Part shown: positions 1-6,894 of the stretch, one piece after another
Numbering within the stretch: position 1 is the first letter of the stretch
Layout: the number at the start of each line of letters is the position of its first letter
Origin: CAYJWL01 sp964373855
GTDB taxonomy: Bacteria; Patescibacteriota; Andersenbacteria; UBA10190
Reading direction: 5' to 3'
NCBI GenBank assembly: GCA_964373855.1
Contig: CAYJWL010000015.1
Span: forward strand, 1 to 20,922
DNA: 20,922 bases
Notes under the pieces: model-generated
Databases searched by the model: none
Told to the model about the DNA's origin: nothing
What the model saw: the letters and a program-made list of their open reading frames with translations, nothing else
Position numbers and translations under genes: made by a program

Positions 1-281
1 GATTAATGCCGAATCCGAAGACTGGCACGGTAGCGCCCAATGCGGACCAAGTCGTGAAAGAAATTTTATTCGGTAAGATTGCCTTTAGAATGGATCAGCT
101 TGGCAACATTCATGAAGCGGTCGGGAAAGTTAGTTGGGAAGCCAACAAAATCGAGGGTAACGTTAAAGCGCTGGTAGATGCAATCAGAGGCGCCCGCCCG
201 GCGGCGCAAAGAGGGGAATTCTTGAAAAATATTGTCCTAAAGAGCACGATGAGCCCTGCCATCCGAGTGAGCGGGGTATAG
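1..281 (+). CDS. rplA: 50S ribosomal protein L1, C-terminal part (5' end outside window)
   Basis: L1 binds 23S rRNA at the mobile L1 stalk and helps release E-site tRNA; it can also repress its own operon. The frame is open from base 1 and reads GLMPNPKTGTV, the L1 signature, then the IHEAVGKVSWEANKIEGN stretch and an ending in STMSPAIRVSGV, as in the final third of L1. About 93 residues are present of a family that is usually near 230, so the gene begins before the window; the ATG at 6 is an internal Met. It ends in TAG 30 bases before the start of the thymidylate kinase gene on the same strand, so co-transcription is plausible. Family assignment is firm. Confidence 0.95.
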   Translation, partial: LMPNPKTGTVAPNADQVVKEILFGKIAFRMDQLGNIHEAVGKVSWEANKIEGNVKALVDAIRGARPAAQRGEFLKNIVLKSTMSPAIRVSGV

Positions 282-311
282 TTGGCAGCTTGCAGGCTTT
301 TGGAGATAGGC

Positions 312-1064
312 ATGCACAAGGAAGCAGGTTTTCTACAACCTACCTCCTCCAACCTACCCCCTAAAAAAGGTTGGCTTATCAGCTTTGATGGCTTGGATTC
401 AAGCGGCAAAGCAACACAAGCAAAAAAGCTGGCGGAGCGGTTGAAGGCAGCTGGCTGGATTGTGCATGAATTTGCGACTCCGGACTACGCAACACCTTCT
501 GGACAGGAACTTAAGGCGCGTTTGCAAAATAAAAAGGGCACCTGGAGTAGAATCCCCTGGCGAGAAAAAATGACATACTTTGCTGCGAATCGGGCGGAGC
601 ATCGGAACGAGGTGATAGCCGCAATCCAGAACGGGGACATTGTTATCTATGATCGCTATGTTCCCAGCAGCCTAGCCTTCATTGCGGCAGAGGCTCGCGC
701 AGCGGGGAAACAGCATGTCAGCCGCCAGGAAGCGTATGAGACGGTCGAGGCGGAAGAGTATGGTAAAAATAAGATGCCCCGCGAAGATATCTCCTTTTTT
801 CTTGATGTCCCTCCAAGCATATCCACCGGATTATTAGAGCACCGCAAACACGAGTTACATGACCAGGCTGAATACACTGATCATGTAGAGGTGCAACAAG
901 TTCTCTATCAGGAATATCAGCATCTTTGCGCGGCGGACAAAAAGAGATGTGTTACTATTCCGTGTGCTCCCGGGGGCAAATTATTGTCACTTGACGCGAT
1001 TGCCGCACTCATCTGGACGCAGCTGATCAGGCGGTATCCGCTGTTGGCAAGAAAGCAAGATTGA
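312..1064 (+). CDS. tmk: Thymidylate kinase (dTMP kinase), first of two tandem copies
   Basis: Phosphorylates dTMP to dTDP with ATP in the cytoplasm, the last step specific to dTTP supply. Seen: P-loop FDGLDSSGKATQ at residues 25-36 with the lysine K33 present but Ala in place of the usual Ser/Thr after it; the DRY motif (IYDRYVPSSLAF); and a FFLDVPP strand before the lid region. At 250 residues it is longer than the usual 200-215, with a roughly 20-residue N-terminal lead before the P-loop. The ATG at 312 is chosen because GGAG at 302-305 sits six bases upstream; a TTG at 282, directly after the rplA stop, is the alternative. A second, more divergent family member follows 71 bases downstream, and dut and dcd are close by, which fits a role in thymidine nucleotide synthesis. 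Confidence 0.88.
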   Translation: MHKEAGFLQPTSSNLPPKKGWLISFDGLDSSGKATQAKKLAERLKAAGWIVHEFATPDYATPSGQELKARLQNKKGTWSRIPWREKMTYFAANRAEHRNEVIAAIQNGDIVIYDRYVPSSLAFIAAEARAAGKQHVSRQEAYETVEAEEYGKNKMPREDISFFLDVPPSISTGLLEHRKHELHDQAEYTDHVEVQQVLYQEYQHLCAADKKRCVTIPCAPGGKLLSLDAIAALIWTQLIRRYPLLARKQD

Positions 1065-1135
1065 CGATTGCCCAACTGCGAAACATTCCTGGAGAGGCTC
1101 TTTACGCTGCTGCCGTTACCTTTTAGCTTTAAGAG

Positions 1136-1795
1136 ATGCCCGCTCACAGACCCTTTATAGTTATTGAAGCGCTTGACGCCGGCGGCAGCCAAACGCAGAC
1201 GAACCTGCTGGTGCGGCGGCTCAAGCGTGAAAATTACACGCCGCACCAATATCATTTTCCGCAGTCAGACGGGGCGACCGGCCGGCTCATCTACAACAAA
1301 TTTTTGCATGATCATAATCGGCACGGATTTTCCAAGCGCGAACAGGCATTATTGTATGTGCAGGATTTTTACTCACGCGCTGATGAGTTTTGGCACATCA
1401 TAAAAAAAGGCACGAAGAGGGAAGTTGTTGTGTCTGATCGATATTGCACCAGTACAATGGCCTATCAGACAGCTGGACTGGCCGGACACAGCCGCCGGCA
1501 GATGCTGGATTGGCTTGTATGGCTGTGTTGGCAGGGGACACCGCGTTTGCCCAAGCCCGATGCCGTCATCTTCCTCAATACGCCGGTGGAGATTACCCTC
1601 GGCCACCTGGCCAGTAAAAAGCGCGATTACCATGAAAATCGTGCAAAGCTTACCATGTTCCGCCGTAATTACATTAAAATCGCCCGAGAGCAAGCATGGA
1701 TTTTGATTAATAGTGTCAATGAGAAAGGGACACAACGGACAAAACAGGATATTCATCGTGAGGTTTGGCAGAGAGTTTCTAGGATGCTACGCTAA
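1136..1795 (+). CDS. Thymidylate kinase family protein with degenerate P-loop, second tandem copy
   Basis: Recognised as thymidylate-kinase-like by the overall pattern: FIVIEALDAGG start, DRYCTSTMAYQ (residues 100-110, a classic dTMP-kinase signature), PDAVIFLNTPVE strand, and a length of 219 residues. The Walker A segment is abnormal: aligned with GLDGSGKSTQ it reads ALDAGGSQTQ, so both outer glycines are altered, the catalytic lysine position is Ser18 and the next position is Gln. It may use ATP differently, act as a partner subunit of the upstream kinase, or have another nucleotide substrate. I have a faint memory of lysine-lacking dTMP-kinase variants in related bacteria but cannot confirm it. 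There is no Shine-Dalgarno next to the ATG at 1136; GGAGAGG at 1091-1097 is too far upstream. Confidence 0.75.
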   Translation: MPAHRPFIVIEALDAGGSQTQTNLLVRRLKRENYTPHQYHFPQSDGATGRLIYNKFLHDHNRHGFSKREQALLYVQDFYSRADEFWHIIKKGTKREVVVSDRYCTSTMAYQTAGLAGHSRRQMLDWLVWLCWQGTPRLPKPDAVIFLNTPVEITLGHLASKKRDYHENRAKLTMFRRNYIKIAREQAWILINSVNEKGTQRTKQDIHREVWQRVSRMLR

Positions 1796-1821
1796 TATCT
1801 AATAACTGTCAGCTAAAAGCT

Positions 1822-2190
1822 ATGAAAAAGTGGTTTGTTTCCCATCCTTCGGGGGCGACACAGCATACGCCGACTTTTTTTACGGCCATCAACGATTTTT
1901 ATATCGAGCATAGCAGCAAACTGGCCATTAGTTTCCCGCATGATACCGAAGAAGAAGTTCAGCTCACCAAAGAAGATATCGGGAAAGCCGACCTCATATT
2001 AGTGGAAGTCTCTATTCCTTCTACGGGCAGCGGTATTGAGCTGGGCTGGGCGAACGCAAGCGGAAAAAAAATCATCGCCTTCCACCAGGGCGGGTCAGAG
2101 CCTTCCCCGGCCATAAAGTTTGTGACTGAACAGATCCACGTCTACGTGACTGAAGAGCACATCAAGGACGTGCTGGCTACATTACTGTAG
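1822..2190 (+). CDS. Nucleoside 2-deoxyribosyltransferase / DNPH1-like nucleotide N-glycosidase
   Basis: The family cleaves or transfers the N-glycosidic bond of 2'-deoxynucleosides or, in the DNPH1/RCL branch, hydrolyses 5'-deoxynucleoside monophosphates to base and deoxyribose 5-phosphate. Seen in 122 residues: a short N-terminal strand with SHPSG, then D57 in KADLILVEVS, E62, and PSTGSGIELGWA containing E73, followed by GKKIIAFHQ. This matches the conserved AEV-x-PS-x-G-x-G-x-ELG core, with E73 as the likely nucleophile. The gene is the third in a plus-strand run after two dTMP-kinase-like genes, and its stop lies five bases from the convergent dut stop. The context suggests nucleotide-pool sanitation or salvage. 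Substrate cannot be decided from sequence. No Shine-Dalgarno is visible. Confidence 0.75.
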   Translation: MKKWFVSHPSGATQHTPTFFTAINDFYIEHSSKLAISFPHDTEEEVQLTKEDIGKADLILVEVSIPSTGSGIELGWANASGKKIIAFHQGGSEPSPAIKFVTEQIHVYVTEEHIKDVLATLL

Positions 2191-2195
2191 AGCTA

Positions 2196-2618
2196 TTACC
2201 TGCCCGAGCTACCAAACCCTCGCTCGCCGCGGACGGAGGTAGCGACTGCTTCTACTTCGGTGATCTCGGCCGGTTCAAATTTTTGCAGGACACATTGCAC
2301 TATTTTGTCGCCCGCTTTAATTTTATGCGGCTTACCCGAGAGGTTAATCAGTATTATTTTCCATTCGCCGCGATACCCGGAATCAACGACCCCCGCCAGC
2401 CGGTGAATGCCGCGGCTGCCCAAGCCGGAGCGGTCCCAAAAGAGCGCTACATATCCTTTTGGAAACTCTGCGCTGATGCCGGTTGAAAACGCATGAACCT
2501 CCCCGGGCGCGAGCGTGTAGTTTTCACTGGTATATATATCTATGCCTGCATCAGCCGGGTCTTCCCTGGCCGGCAGTTTGGCGTCTGGAGATAATTTTTT
2601 AACTTTCAGCCGGATCAT
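2196..2618 (-). CDS. dut: dUTP diphosphatase (dUTPase), trimeric type
   Basis: Hydrolyses dUTP to dUMP and pyrophosphate, keeping uracil out of DNA and supplying the thymidylate precursor. All five trimeric-dUTPase motifs are present in order: I, DAGIDIY (23-29, with D27); II, DRSGLGSRG (62-70); III, AGVVDSGYRGEW (75-86, with D79 and Y82); IV, IKAGDKIVQC (100-109); V, RGERGFGSSG (130-139), the flexible C-terminal arm. Its 140 residues are typical. The start codon overlaps the dcd stop as ATGA, so the two genes are probably one transcript with coupled translation. It converges on the DNPH1-like gene with only five bases between stops. Confidence 0.95.
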   Translation of the reverse strand: MIRLKVKKLSPDAKLPAREDPADAGIDIYTSENYTLAPGEVHAFSTGISAEFPKGYVALFWDRSGLGSRGIHRLAGVVDSGYRGEWKIILINLSGKPHKIKAGDKIVQCVLQKFEPAEITEVEAVATSVRGERGFGSSGR

Positions 2619-3193
2619 GATCGGGTGAATTCTTGCGACAAGGCGGATTCGACTGCCGCCTTTTGACTGTGATACTTGGCGTTTGGTTTCTTGGTGTACG
2701 GCTGTTCGGCCGGAGAGGAGAGCTGTTCAAATATTAGCTGACATATGCGCATCTTGGGATACAAAAGAATCGGCGCCATGCCGATGTTGCGCAGCTCCAG
2801 CGTCAAAGATCCGCGCCAGCCCGCATCGATGTGGCCAGAGGTAGAATGGATGACAAGACCCAGGCGGCCCAAGCTGCTCCTGCCGTCAACTCTGGCTGCC
2901 AAATCATCAGCCCACTCCGTCCATTCGAGCGTGGAAGCCAATACAAATTCATTTGGATGAATGACGTAAGGCTCATTCCTGCTTATGTGAACTTCTTCAG
3001 TCATGCCCTCGGTCGTTTTGGGGTTCAAGGGGTCCACAAAAGGTTGTTGGCGGTGTTTAAATACCCGGAACTGGTGCCCCAAGCGCAGATCGAGGCTGGA
3101 CGAGCCCAACTGAACTTTAAGGTCTGGCTTAGGCTTCACTACAATGCGCCCTGCGCGCAGCGCTTGCTTAATATCCCGGTCGGAAAGAATCAT
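2615..3193 (-). CDS. dcd: dCTP deaminase, possibly bifunctional (dCTP to dUMP)
   Basis: Deaminates dCTP to dUTP to feed thymidylate synthesis. Core motif GRSSLGRLGLVIHSTSG (105-120) is followed by HIDAGWRGSLTLELRN with E133 as the expected catalytic glutamate. By memory of the family, SSLGRLGL, the TSG segment, LTLEL-x-N and the C-terminal SSPAEQPY...AKYHSQK resemble the bifunctional dCTP deaminase/dUTPase of Mycobacterium tuberculosis and Methanocaldococcus more than the E. coli enzyme. If so, it would make dUMP directly and the adjacent dut would act as back-up against free dUTP. 192 residues, as expected. Upstream of the ATG there is no good Shine-Dalgarno. First gene of the dcd-dut pair. 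Confidence 0.9.
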   Translation of the reverse strand: MILSDRDIKQALRAGRIVVKPKPDLKVQLGSSSLDLRLGHQFRVFKHRQQPFVDPLNPKTTEGMTEEVHISRNEPYVIHPNEFVLASTLEWTEWADDLAARVDGRSSLGRLGLVIHSTSGHIDAGWRGSLTLELRNIGMAPILLYPKMRICQLIFEQLSSPAEQPYTKKPNAKYHSQKAAVESALSQEFTRS

Positions 3194-3282
3194 AATTTGG
3201 TAATCGGCCCATCCGTCGCTAAAGCTTTGGCGGGCACCTGTACATCTCCAAGAAAAGATAGGTGTACTTTGTGCGAGGTACC

Positions 3283-3316
3283 ATTGCCCCGCGTAGCCTT
3301 GGCGGAGTGGGGTAAT
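3283..3316. repeat. CCCCGC-type hairpin repeat
   Basis: ATTGCCCC (3283-3290) pairs with GGGGTAAT (3309-3316), one pair being G-U, and GCC/GGC pairs inside. The 11-mer CCCCGCGTAGC (3287-3297) and the closing AGTGGGG recur in the element at 10805-10953 (10893-10903 and 10923-10929), so this is a repeat and not a one-off terminator. No T-run follows on either strand. Confidence 0.6.
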
Positions 3317-3411
3317 CTGTAATAAGTAATCCGAAAATCATCATTACCAAGTCATAGTAGATGAGCTGTAAGGCAGATACAAGCTCATGGCGGGTTATCC
3401 GCCAAAACGGC

Positions 3412-3518
3412 CTTCGACTCCGAGGCTCTCATTCGAGTCTGGGCCTTAAGGGCCCATCTCACGGCCTGCGACCATCACTCAGGCTACCCTGAAGCCGGTC
3501 GAATGGGCAGAGTCGAAG
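3412..3518. repeat. 107-bp nested inverted repeat with CTTCGACTC termini
   Basis: CTTCGACTC (3412-3420) is an exact inverted match to GAGTCGAAG (3510-3518). Inside, CATTCGA pairs with TCGAATG and TGGGCC pairs with GGCCCA around TTAAG (3439-3455). CTTCGAC/GTCGAAG also closes the 61-base segment embedded in thrS (8586-8646). This suggests a dispersed palindromic repeat family, though an RNA with several stems would look the same. Confidence 0.6.
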
Positions 3519-3581
3519 ACCGGCTCGAGGAGCGGACCCTGCTGTGCGAGCGGGCAAGGTATCAGTTACTGGTCGTAACAA

Positions 3582-3610
3582 TTGCTCAATACAAGAATTT
3601 CCGATACGCT
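3582..3610 (+). promoter_or_regulatory. Possible gatB promoter (weak)
   Basis: TTGCTC (3582-3587), 17 bases, then TACGCT (3605-3610), seven bases before the chosen gatB ATG. Both boxes are poor matches, but the spacing is ideal, and a transcript starting here would have almost no leader, as proposed for several other genes in the window. Confidence 0.35.
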
Positions 3611-3617
3611 CAAGCCT

Positions 3618-5135
3618 ATGAAATTAGAGCCTGTCATCGGCCTGGAAATCCACGTTCAGCTCAAAACAAAATCGAAAATGTTTTGCCGATGCGCGAATAT
3701 TTTCCCCGCTGCAGCGGGGCCCCGCGGAGCGATGGTGGCTGATGTCGAACCCAACTCGGCTATCTGTCCGATATGTCTGGGCTATCCTGGGACGCTGCCT
3801 CTGCCGAACAGGCAAGCCGTTGAGTGGACGCAGTTAGCCGGTGCTGCTCTGGGCTGTGAGCTTGCCACCGACAGTAAATTCGACCGCAAAAGTTATTTTT
3901 ACCCCGATTTGCCCAAGGGCTATCAGATCAGCCAGTACGACAAACCCTTATGTCTAAAAGGTAGTCTGACACTCGCCACGAAAGACGGGGAAGCAACAGT
4001 GGGCATCACGCGCATCCACCTAGAGGAAGATGCCGCGAAAAATACTCATCCGTCCGGGGCTGATTTTACGCTGGTTGATTTTAACAGGGCTGGCACTCCG
4101 CTTATGGAGATTGTCACCGAGCCGGAAATGCGATCGCCGCAGCAGGCCAAGGCATTCCTGCAGGAGTTGCAGCGGATTGTGCGGGCGCTAGGAATCTCGG
4201 ATGCCGATATGGAAAAAGGGCAGATGCGGTGCGATGCTAACATATCGCTGCGCGAAGCGGGGAGCCAGAAACTTAATCCCAAAACGGAAATTAAAAATAT
4301 CAATTCATTCCGTTTTGTTGAGAAAGCGTTAACTCATGAAATACAGCGGCAATCTGCCTCGTGGAATAAGGGAGAAGTGCCGTCTCATGCGACGCGCGGC
4401 TGGGATAGCGAGCGCGGGATAACAGTTGAACAGCGTACCAAAGAAGAGGCGGCCGACTACCGCTATTTCCCAGAACCTGATATACCACCATTTGTGTTCA
4501 GTCAAGATTACTTGAACAACATTCGTAAACAGGTGCCTGAACTGCCCCACCAGAAGCGAGGCAGGATGATGAGCGAGTATGGTCTTGCTCCCAATCATGC
4601 TAATCTCTTAATCGCCAATGCTGATCTGGCTCATTTGTTCGAGGATACCGCTTCGGAAATTGAGCAGATTAATCGGGAGGAAGTTGGAGTTGCTGATTCA
4701 GCGGTACCGGCATTAATTTCGCAAGCAGGCAACATTATTTTGCGCGATGTTCGTCAGCTTATGGAAAAAGAGAATCTCGCGCATGAGGATCTAAAAATTT
4801 CTGCAAATAATCTGGCAGAAGTAATAATTCTGCTGCAAGCGGGTAAGATGAACCGCAATGCGCTGCAACCTGTTTTGGCGGAGATGCAAAAGACCGGCGG
4901 CGAGCCGGAAGTGATTTTACAGAAGCTCGGCTTGGAACAGGAAAGCGGCGAGGATGCACTGGAACAGTATGTGCAGCAAGCGATTGATGAGAATCCGGAA
5001 GCGATAGAAAAGATCAAGGCAGGAAAGGAAGCAGCTACTCAATTCCTGATGGGACAAGTTATGGCAAAGTCGGGCGGCAAAGCAAACCCTCAAGTTGTGA
5101 TTGAACTCCTGCGAAAAAAGATACTGGGCCACTAG
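3618..5135 (+). CDS. gatB: Asp-tRNA(Asn)/Glu-tRNA(Gln) amidotransferase subunit B
   Basis: Subunit of the GatCAB complex that converts Glu-tRNA(Gln), and often Asp-tRNA(Asn), to the amidated form; GatB binds the tRNA and carries the kinase (phosphoryl-transfer) site. Start MKLEPVIGLEIHVQL is the usual GatB N-terminus and fixes the ATG at 3618; the longer frame from 3582 adds no conserved sequence. Zinc cysteines are C23, C25, C50 and C53. The core has FDRKSYFYPDLPKGYQISQ, HLEEDAAK and DFNRAGTPLMEIVTEPE, and the C-terminal tail domain ends in VVIELLRKKILGH. About 505 residues against a usual 470-500. The loop between the two cysteine pairs has about 11 extra residues whose DNA is a perfect palindrome (3704-3725). 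gatA and gatC are not nearby. The 190 bases to the convergent miaA stop show no clear terminator. Confidence 0.95.
   Translation: MKLEPVIGLEIHVQLKTKSKMFCRCANIFPAAAGPRGAMVADVEPNSAICPICLGYPGTLPLPNRQAVEWTQLAGAALGCELATDSKFDRKSYFYPDLPKGYQISQYDKPLCLKGSLTLATKDGEATVGITRIHLEEDAAKNTHPSGADFTLVDFNRAGTPLMEIVTEPEMRSPQQAKAFLQELQRIVRALGISDADMEKGQMRCDANISLREAGSQKLNPKTEIKNINSFRFVEKALTHEIQRQSASWNKGEVPSHATRGWDSERGITVEQRTKEEAADYRYFPEPDIPPFVFSQDYLNNIRKQVPELPHQKRGRMMSEYGLAPNHANLLIANADLAHLFEDTASEIEQINREEVGVADSAVPALISQAGNIILRDVRQLMEKENLAHEDLKISANNLAEVIILLQAGKMNRNALQPVLAEMQKTGGEPEVILQKLGLEQESGEDALEQYVQQAIDENPEAIEKIKAGKEAATQFLMGQVMAKSGGKANPQVVIELLRKKILGH
3704..3725. repeat. Overlapping palindromes inside gatB (extra residues in zinc loop)
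   Basis: CCCCGCTGCAGCGGGG (3704-3719) is a perfect 16-bp palindrome and GCGGGGCCCCGC (3714-3725) a perfect 12-bp one overlapping it. Together with flanking bases they encode roughly residues 29-43 (FPAAAGPRGAMV...), which normal GatB proteins lack between CRC and the PN...CP-x-C segment. The CCCCGC arms match those of intergenic hairpins at 3283-3316, 9464-9491 and 10893-10929. Confidence 0.6.
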
Positions 5136-5325
5136 CCGTTTTCTCGCCGGCTGAACGTGCGCAGGTCAAATTGCACATTATCACACGGATTAATAGAAAT
5201 TGGCTTTATAAAAAGCTTTGATGCTCACGTAGGGAACTTTTACATTTGAATTGGATGTTCCGGCTGCTCTTGACAAAAAAATAGTAAATTCAGTGCTCAG
5301 CGGGCTTAAAACGCTTATTCCTCTG

Positions 5326-6207
5326 TCAACAGATCCAGCCAATATCTTTTTTCCTCTTCCACCATGACATTTGGCGGTGGGCGTACCTCATATTCACCCG
5401 AACCATCTGCTCAAAGGCTTCTTCCCGTATCATGCTTCCCTCCAAAACAGACGCTGCCTGGCGATAGTTCATTGTTTTTAGAAGCGGCAAATATTCCCCA
5501 TATTCTTTTCGCAGCCGTTCCGTTTCCTCAAGCAAACCATCATCAAGCATCTCAACCGCCCGCTTGCTAATTCGTTCCTTCAGCTCACTCCACCCCGGGA
5601 AAATACCAATCACGTCGATAAGGTAGCGGGACGGTTGTTGCTTACGTTGTTTTGAGAATGGCTGGCCAGTTGCCTCAATCACTTCGAGAGCACGGATAAT
5701 CCGCTGTTTATGGTGAGGTTCGATGAATTCTGAAGCGTCTGGATCAAGATTCATCAAACGCTTATATAGCTCTTCAGTACCGCTCTCTTCAAGTTGGGCA
5801 CGAAGCGTTGGGTTGGTCGGTGTGTGTGGAATTGAATAGTTATTGATTAAACTGTCGAGGTAGAGCATCGTGCCGCCAACTACGATGGGTGTTGTTCCGG
5901 CGGCATGTAATTTCTTAATAATCTTGAAGGAAAAATACTGCCACTGGGCAAGGGCAAGGGGTTCATCAGGTGTCGAAATGTTCAATAAATAATGGCTGAT
6001 GCCCTGAACACTATCAGGGTTCATGTAGCTATGCGGAGTATTGCTGGCTGCTTCTTTCGGCTTAGCTGTCCCAATATTCATGCCGGCATAAAGCTGCCGG
6101 GAGTCGGCAGAGATGACAGCACCGCCACGGCGCTTGGCTAGAGCAACACTGTAGACTGTTTTCCCAGCGGCGGTGGGGCCGAGAACGATAATCACTTTCT
6201 CTTTCAT
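5326..6207 (-). CDS. miaA: tRNA dimethylallyltransferase (isopentenyl transferase)
   Basis: Transfers a dimethylallyl group to N6 of A37 in tRNAs reading UNN codons, which improves decoding. Seen: P-loop GPTAAGKT (10-17), SADSRQLYAGMNIGTAKP (33-50, with the catalytic Asp and Thr region), SHYLLNI-x-x-PDEP, VVGGTMLYLDSL and the C-terminal R-x-AHRQMSWW. The ATG at 6207 (MKEKVIIVLG) gives 293 residues, normal for the family; a TTG four codons upstream is the alternative. Between KP and SHYLLNI there are about 12 more residues than in E. coli MiaA, over a short palindrome at 6002-6019, although this loop is variable in the family. It is divergent from the membrane protein gene at 6253, with 45 bases between starts. 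Confidence 0.95.
   Translation of the reverse strand: MKEKVIIVLGPTAAGKTVYSVALAKRRGGAVISADSRQLYAGMNIGTAKPKEAASNTPHSYMNPDSVQGISHYLLNISTPDEPLALAQWQYFSFKIIKKLHAAGTTPIVVGGTMLYLDSLINNYSIPHTPTNPTLRAQLEESGTEELYKRLMNLDPDASEFIEPHHKQRIIRALEVIEATGQPFSKQRKQQPSRYLIDVIGIFPGWSELKERISKRAVEMLDDGLLEETERLRKEYGEYLPLLKTMNYRQAASVLEGSMIREEAFEQMVRVNMRYAHRQMSWWKRKKDIGWIC
6002..6019. repeat. Small palindrome inside miaA
   Basis: CCCTGA (6002-6007) and TCAGGG (6014-6019) flank a six-base loop; TGAAC/GTTCA offers an alternative pairing. It falls within the extra segment of MiaA around residues 53-67. This is weaker than the palindromes in gatB and thrS because the arms are short. Confidence 0.4.
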
Positions 6208-6252
6208 GCTCGTATACAAAACATCAATAACGTCATACCATATCTATGCAAT

Positions 6253-6876
6253 ATGTCCCGACTGGCTATTATCATAGCTGCTGCCGTAATCGCCGTTCTG
6301 ATTGTCAGCGATGTCATTGAGATTAAACTTAATCCCGAGCGTCTGGCGCAAGTGACGACTGCAATGAATCAGTCCGCCTCAAGCAAAGGTGTATTGGCTG
6401 AAGTACGCAGTTTTGGTGTGCGCCTGAAGCGAAAAGGGGAATTATTTTTGGCAGATAATGCTAATCGCAAAATGGTCTTATCGCTCGGCTACGTAGAGAC
6501 CGATACCGAGCGGCTCAACAGCATTATAGATACCGAAGAAACCCCGAAAGCGATTGTACCTCAAGCTGAACTGCTGGTTGACAGTTTACAGCAAGTCAAA
6601 GATTTTACTGCGGCGGCTTCGGCAGACGCTCTGGCAGAAGTAACGGACCGTTCACGGGAGGTACTGGCCGCAGCCAGCACTTCATTAGAACGGCTGAAGC
6701 AGCTCCAGGAAGAATATCAATGGTACCAGGAACGGTTAGCCGATGTTACCTCAAACCTCGAAGGCGAAGTTAATGCGCTCTCAAGTGAACCAGCTGGTGT
6801 CGGAGATGTTGCGGGCTCTCAAGATGAACAGAAATCCGATGGGAACCCGAACGAAACCCGGCCGCTGAAATTTTAA
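6253..6876 (+). CDS. Membrane-anchored protein of unknown function, helical extracytoplasmic part
   Basis: 207 residues. A hydrophobic segment at about residues 4-20 (LAIIIAAAVIAVLIVSDV) acts as an N-terminal anchor or uncleaved signal. The remainder is rich in Ala, Glu, Leu and Arg and probably helical (YVETDTERLNSII, then a coiled-coil-like LERLKQLQEEYQWYQERL at about 150-167), ending in a polar, Pro/Asn/Asp-rich tail. The stretch VRLKRKGELFLADNANRKMVLSL vaguely recalls the DUF5667-type helical domain found on surface proteins of related bacteria, but I cannot claim membership. No Shine-Dalgarno precedes the ATG; TATCTA lies six bases upstream. Divergent from miaA. Its 3' end faces thrS across a long inverted repeat. 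Confidence 0.7.
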   Translation: MSRLAIIIAAAVIAVLIVSDVIEIKLNPERLAQVTTAMNQSASSKGVLAEVRSFGVRLKRKGELFLADNANRKMVLSLGYVETDTERLNSIIDTEETPKAIVPQAELLVDSLQQVKDFTAAASADALAEVTDRSREVLAAASTSLERLKQLQEEYQWYQERLADVTSNLEGEVNALSSEPAGVGDVAGSQDEQKSDGNPNETRPLKF

Positions 6877-6894
6877 GGCTCAAGCCCAATTTCA

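Larger units (their letters stand above)
3194..3617. other. Palindrome-rich intergenic region between divergent dcd and gatB
   Basis: No convincing gene lies here. The region is full of inverted repeats: GTACATCT/AGGTGTAC (3240-3247 with 3260-3267, 12-base loop), a CCCCGC-type hairpin (3283-3316), ATGAGCT/AGCTCAT (3361-3367 with 3382-3388), GGCGG/CCGCC (3389-3393 with 3399-3403) and the nested structure at 3412-3518. GAGCGGGCAAGGTA at 3549-3562 recurs, inverted, in the element at 8844-8982. I compared the region by eye with RNase P RNA, tmRNA, SRP RNA and tRNA hallmarks and found none. It may be a pile-up of repeat copies or an unrecognised structured RNA; it must also hold the promoters of both genes. 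Confidence 0.6.

Noticed and set aside
3301..3320. tRNA-Leu/Ser-like GGCGGAGTGG
   Set aside because: No anticodon arm, T-loop or acceptor pairing follows; it is one arm of the CCCCGC-type hairpin.
3361..3562. RNase P RNA, tmRNA or SRP RNA
   Set aside because: Searched by eye on both strands for the conserved cores (such as GGAAAGTCC, the tmRNA 3' T-arm, and the GGAAGCAG loop) and found none.
5136..5325. Gene or terminator between gatB and miaA
   Set aside because: Only short frames; TTGACA at 5274-5279 has no -10 at proper spacing, and no hairpin with a T-run was found for either convergent gene.
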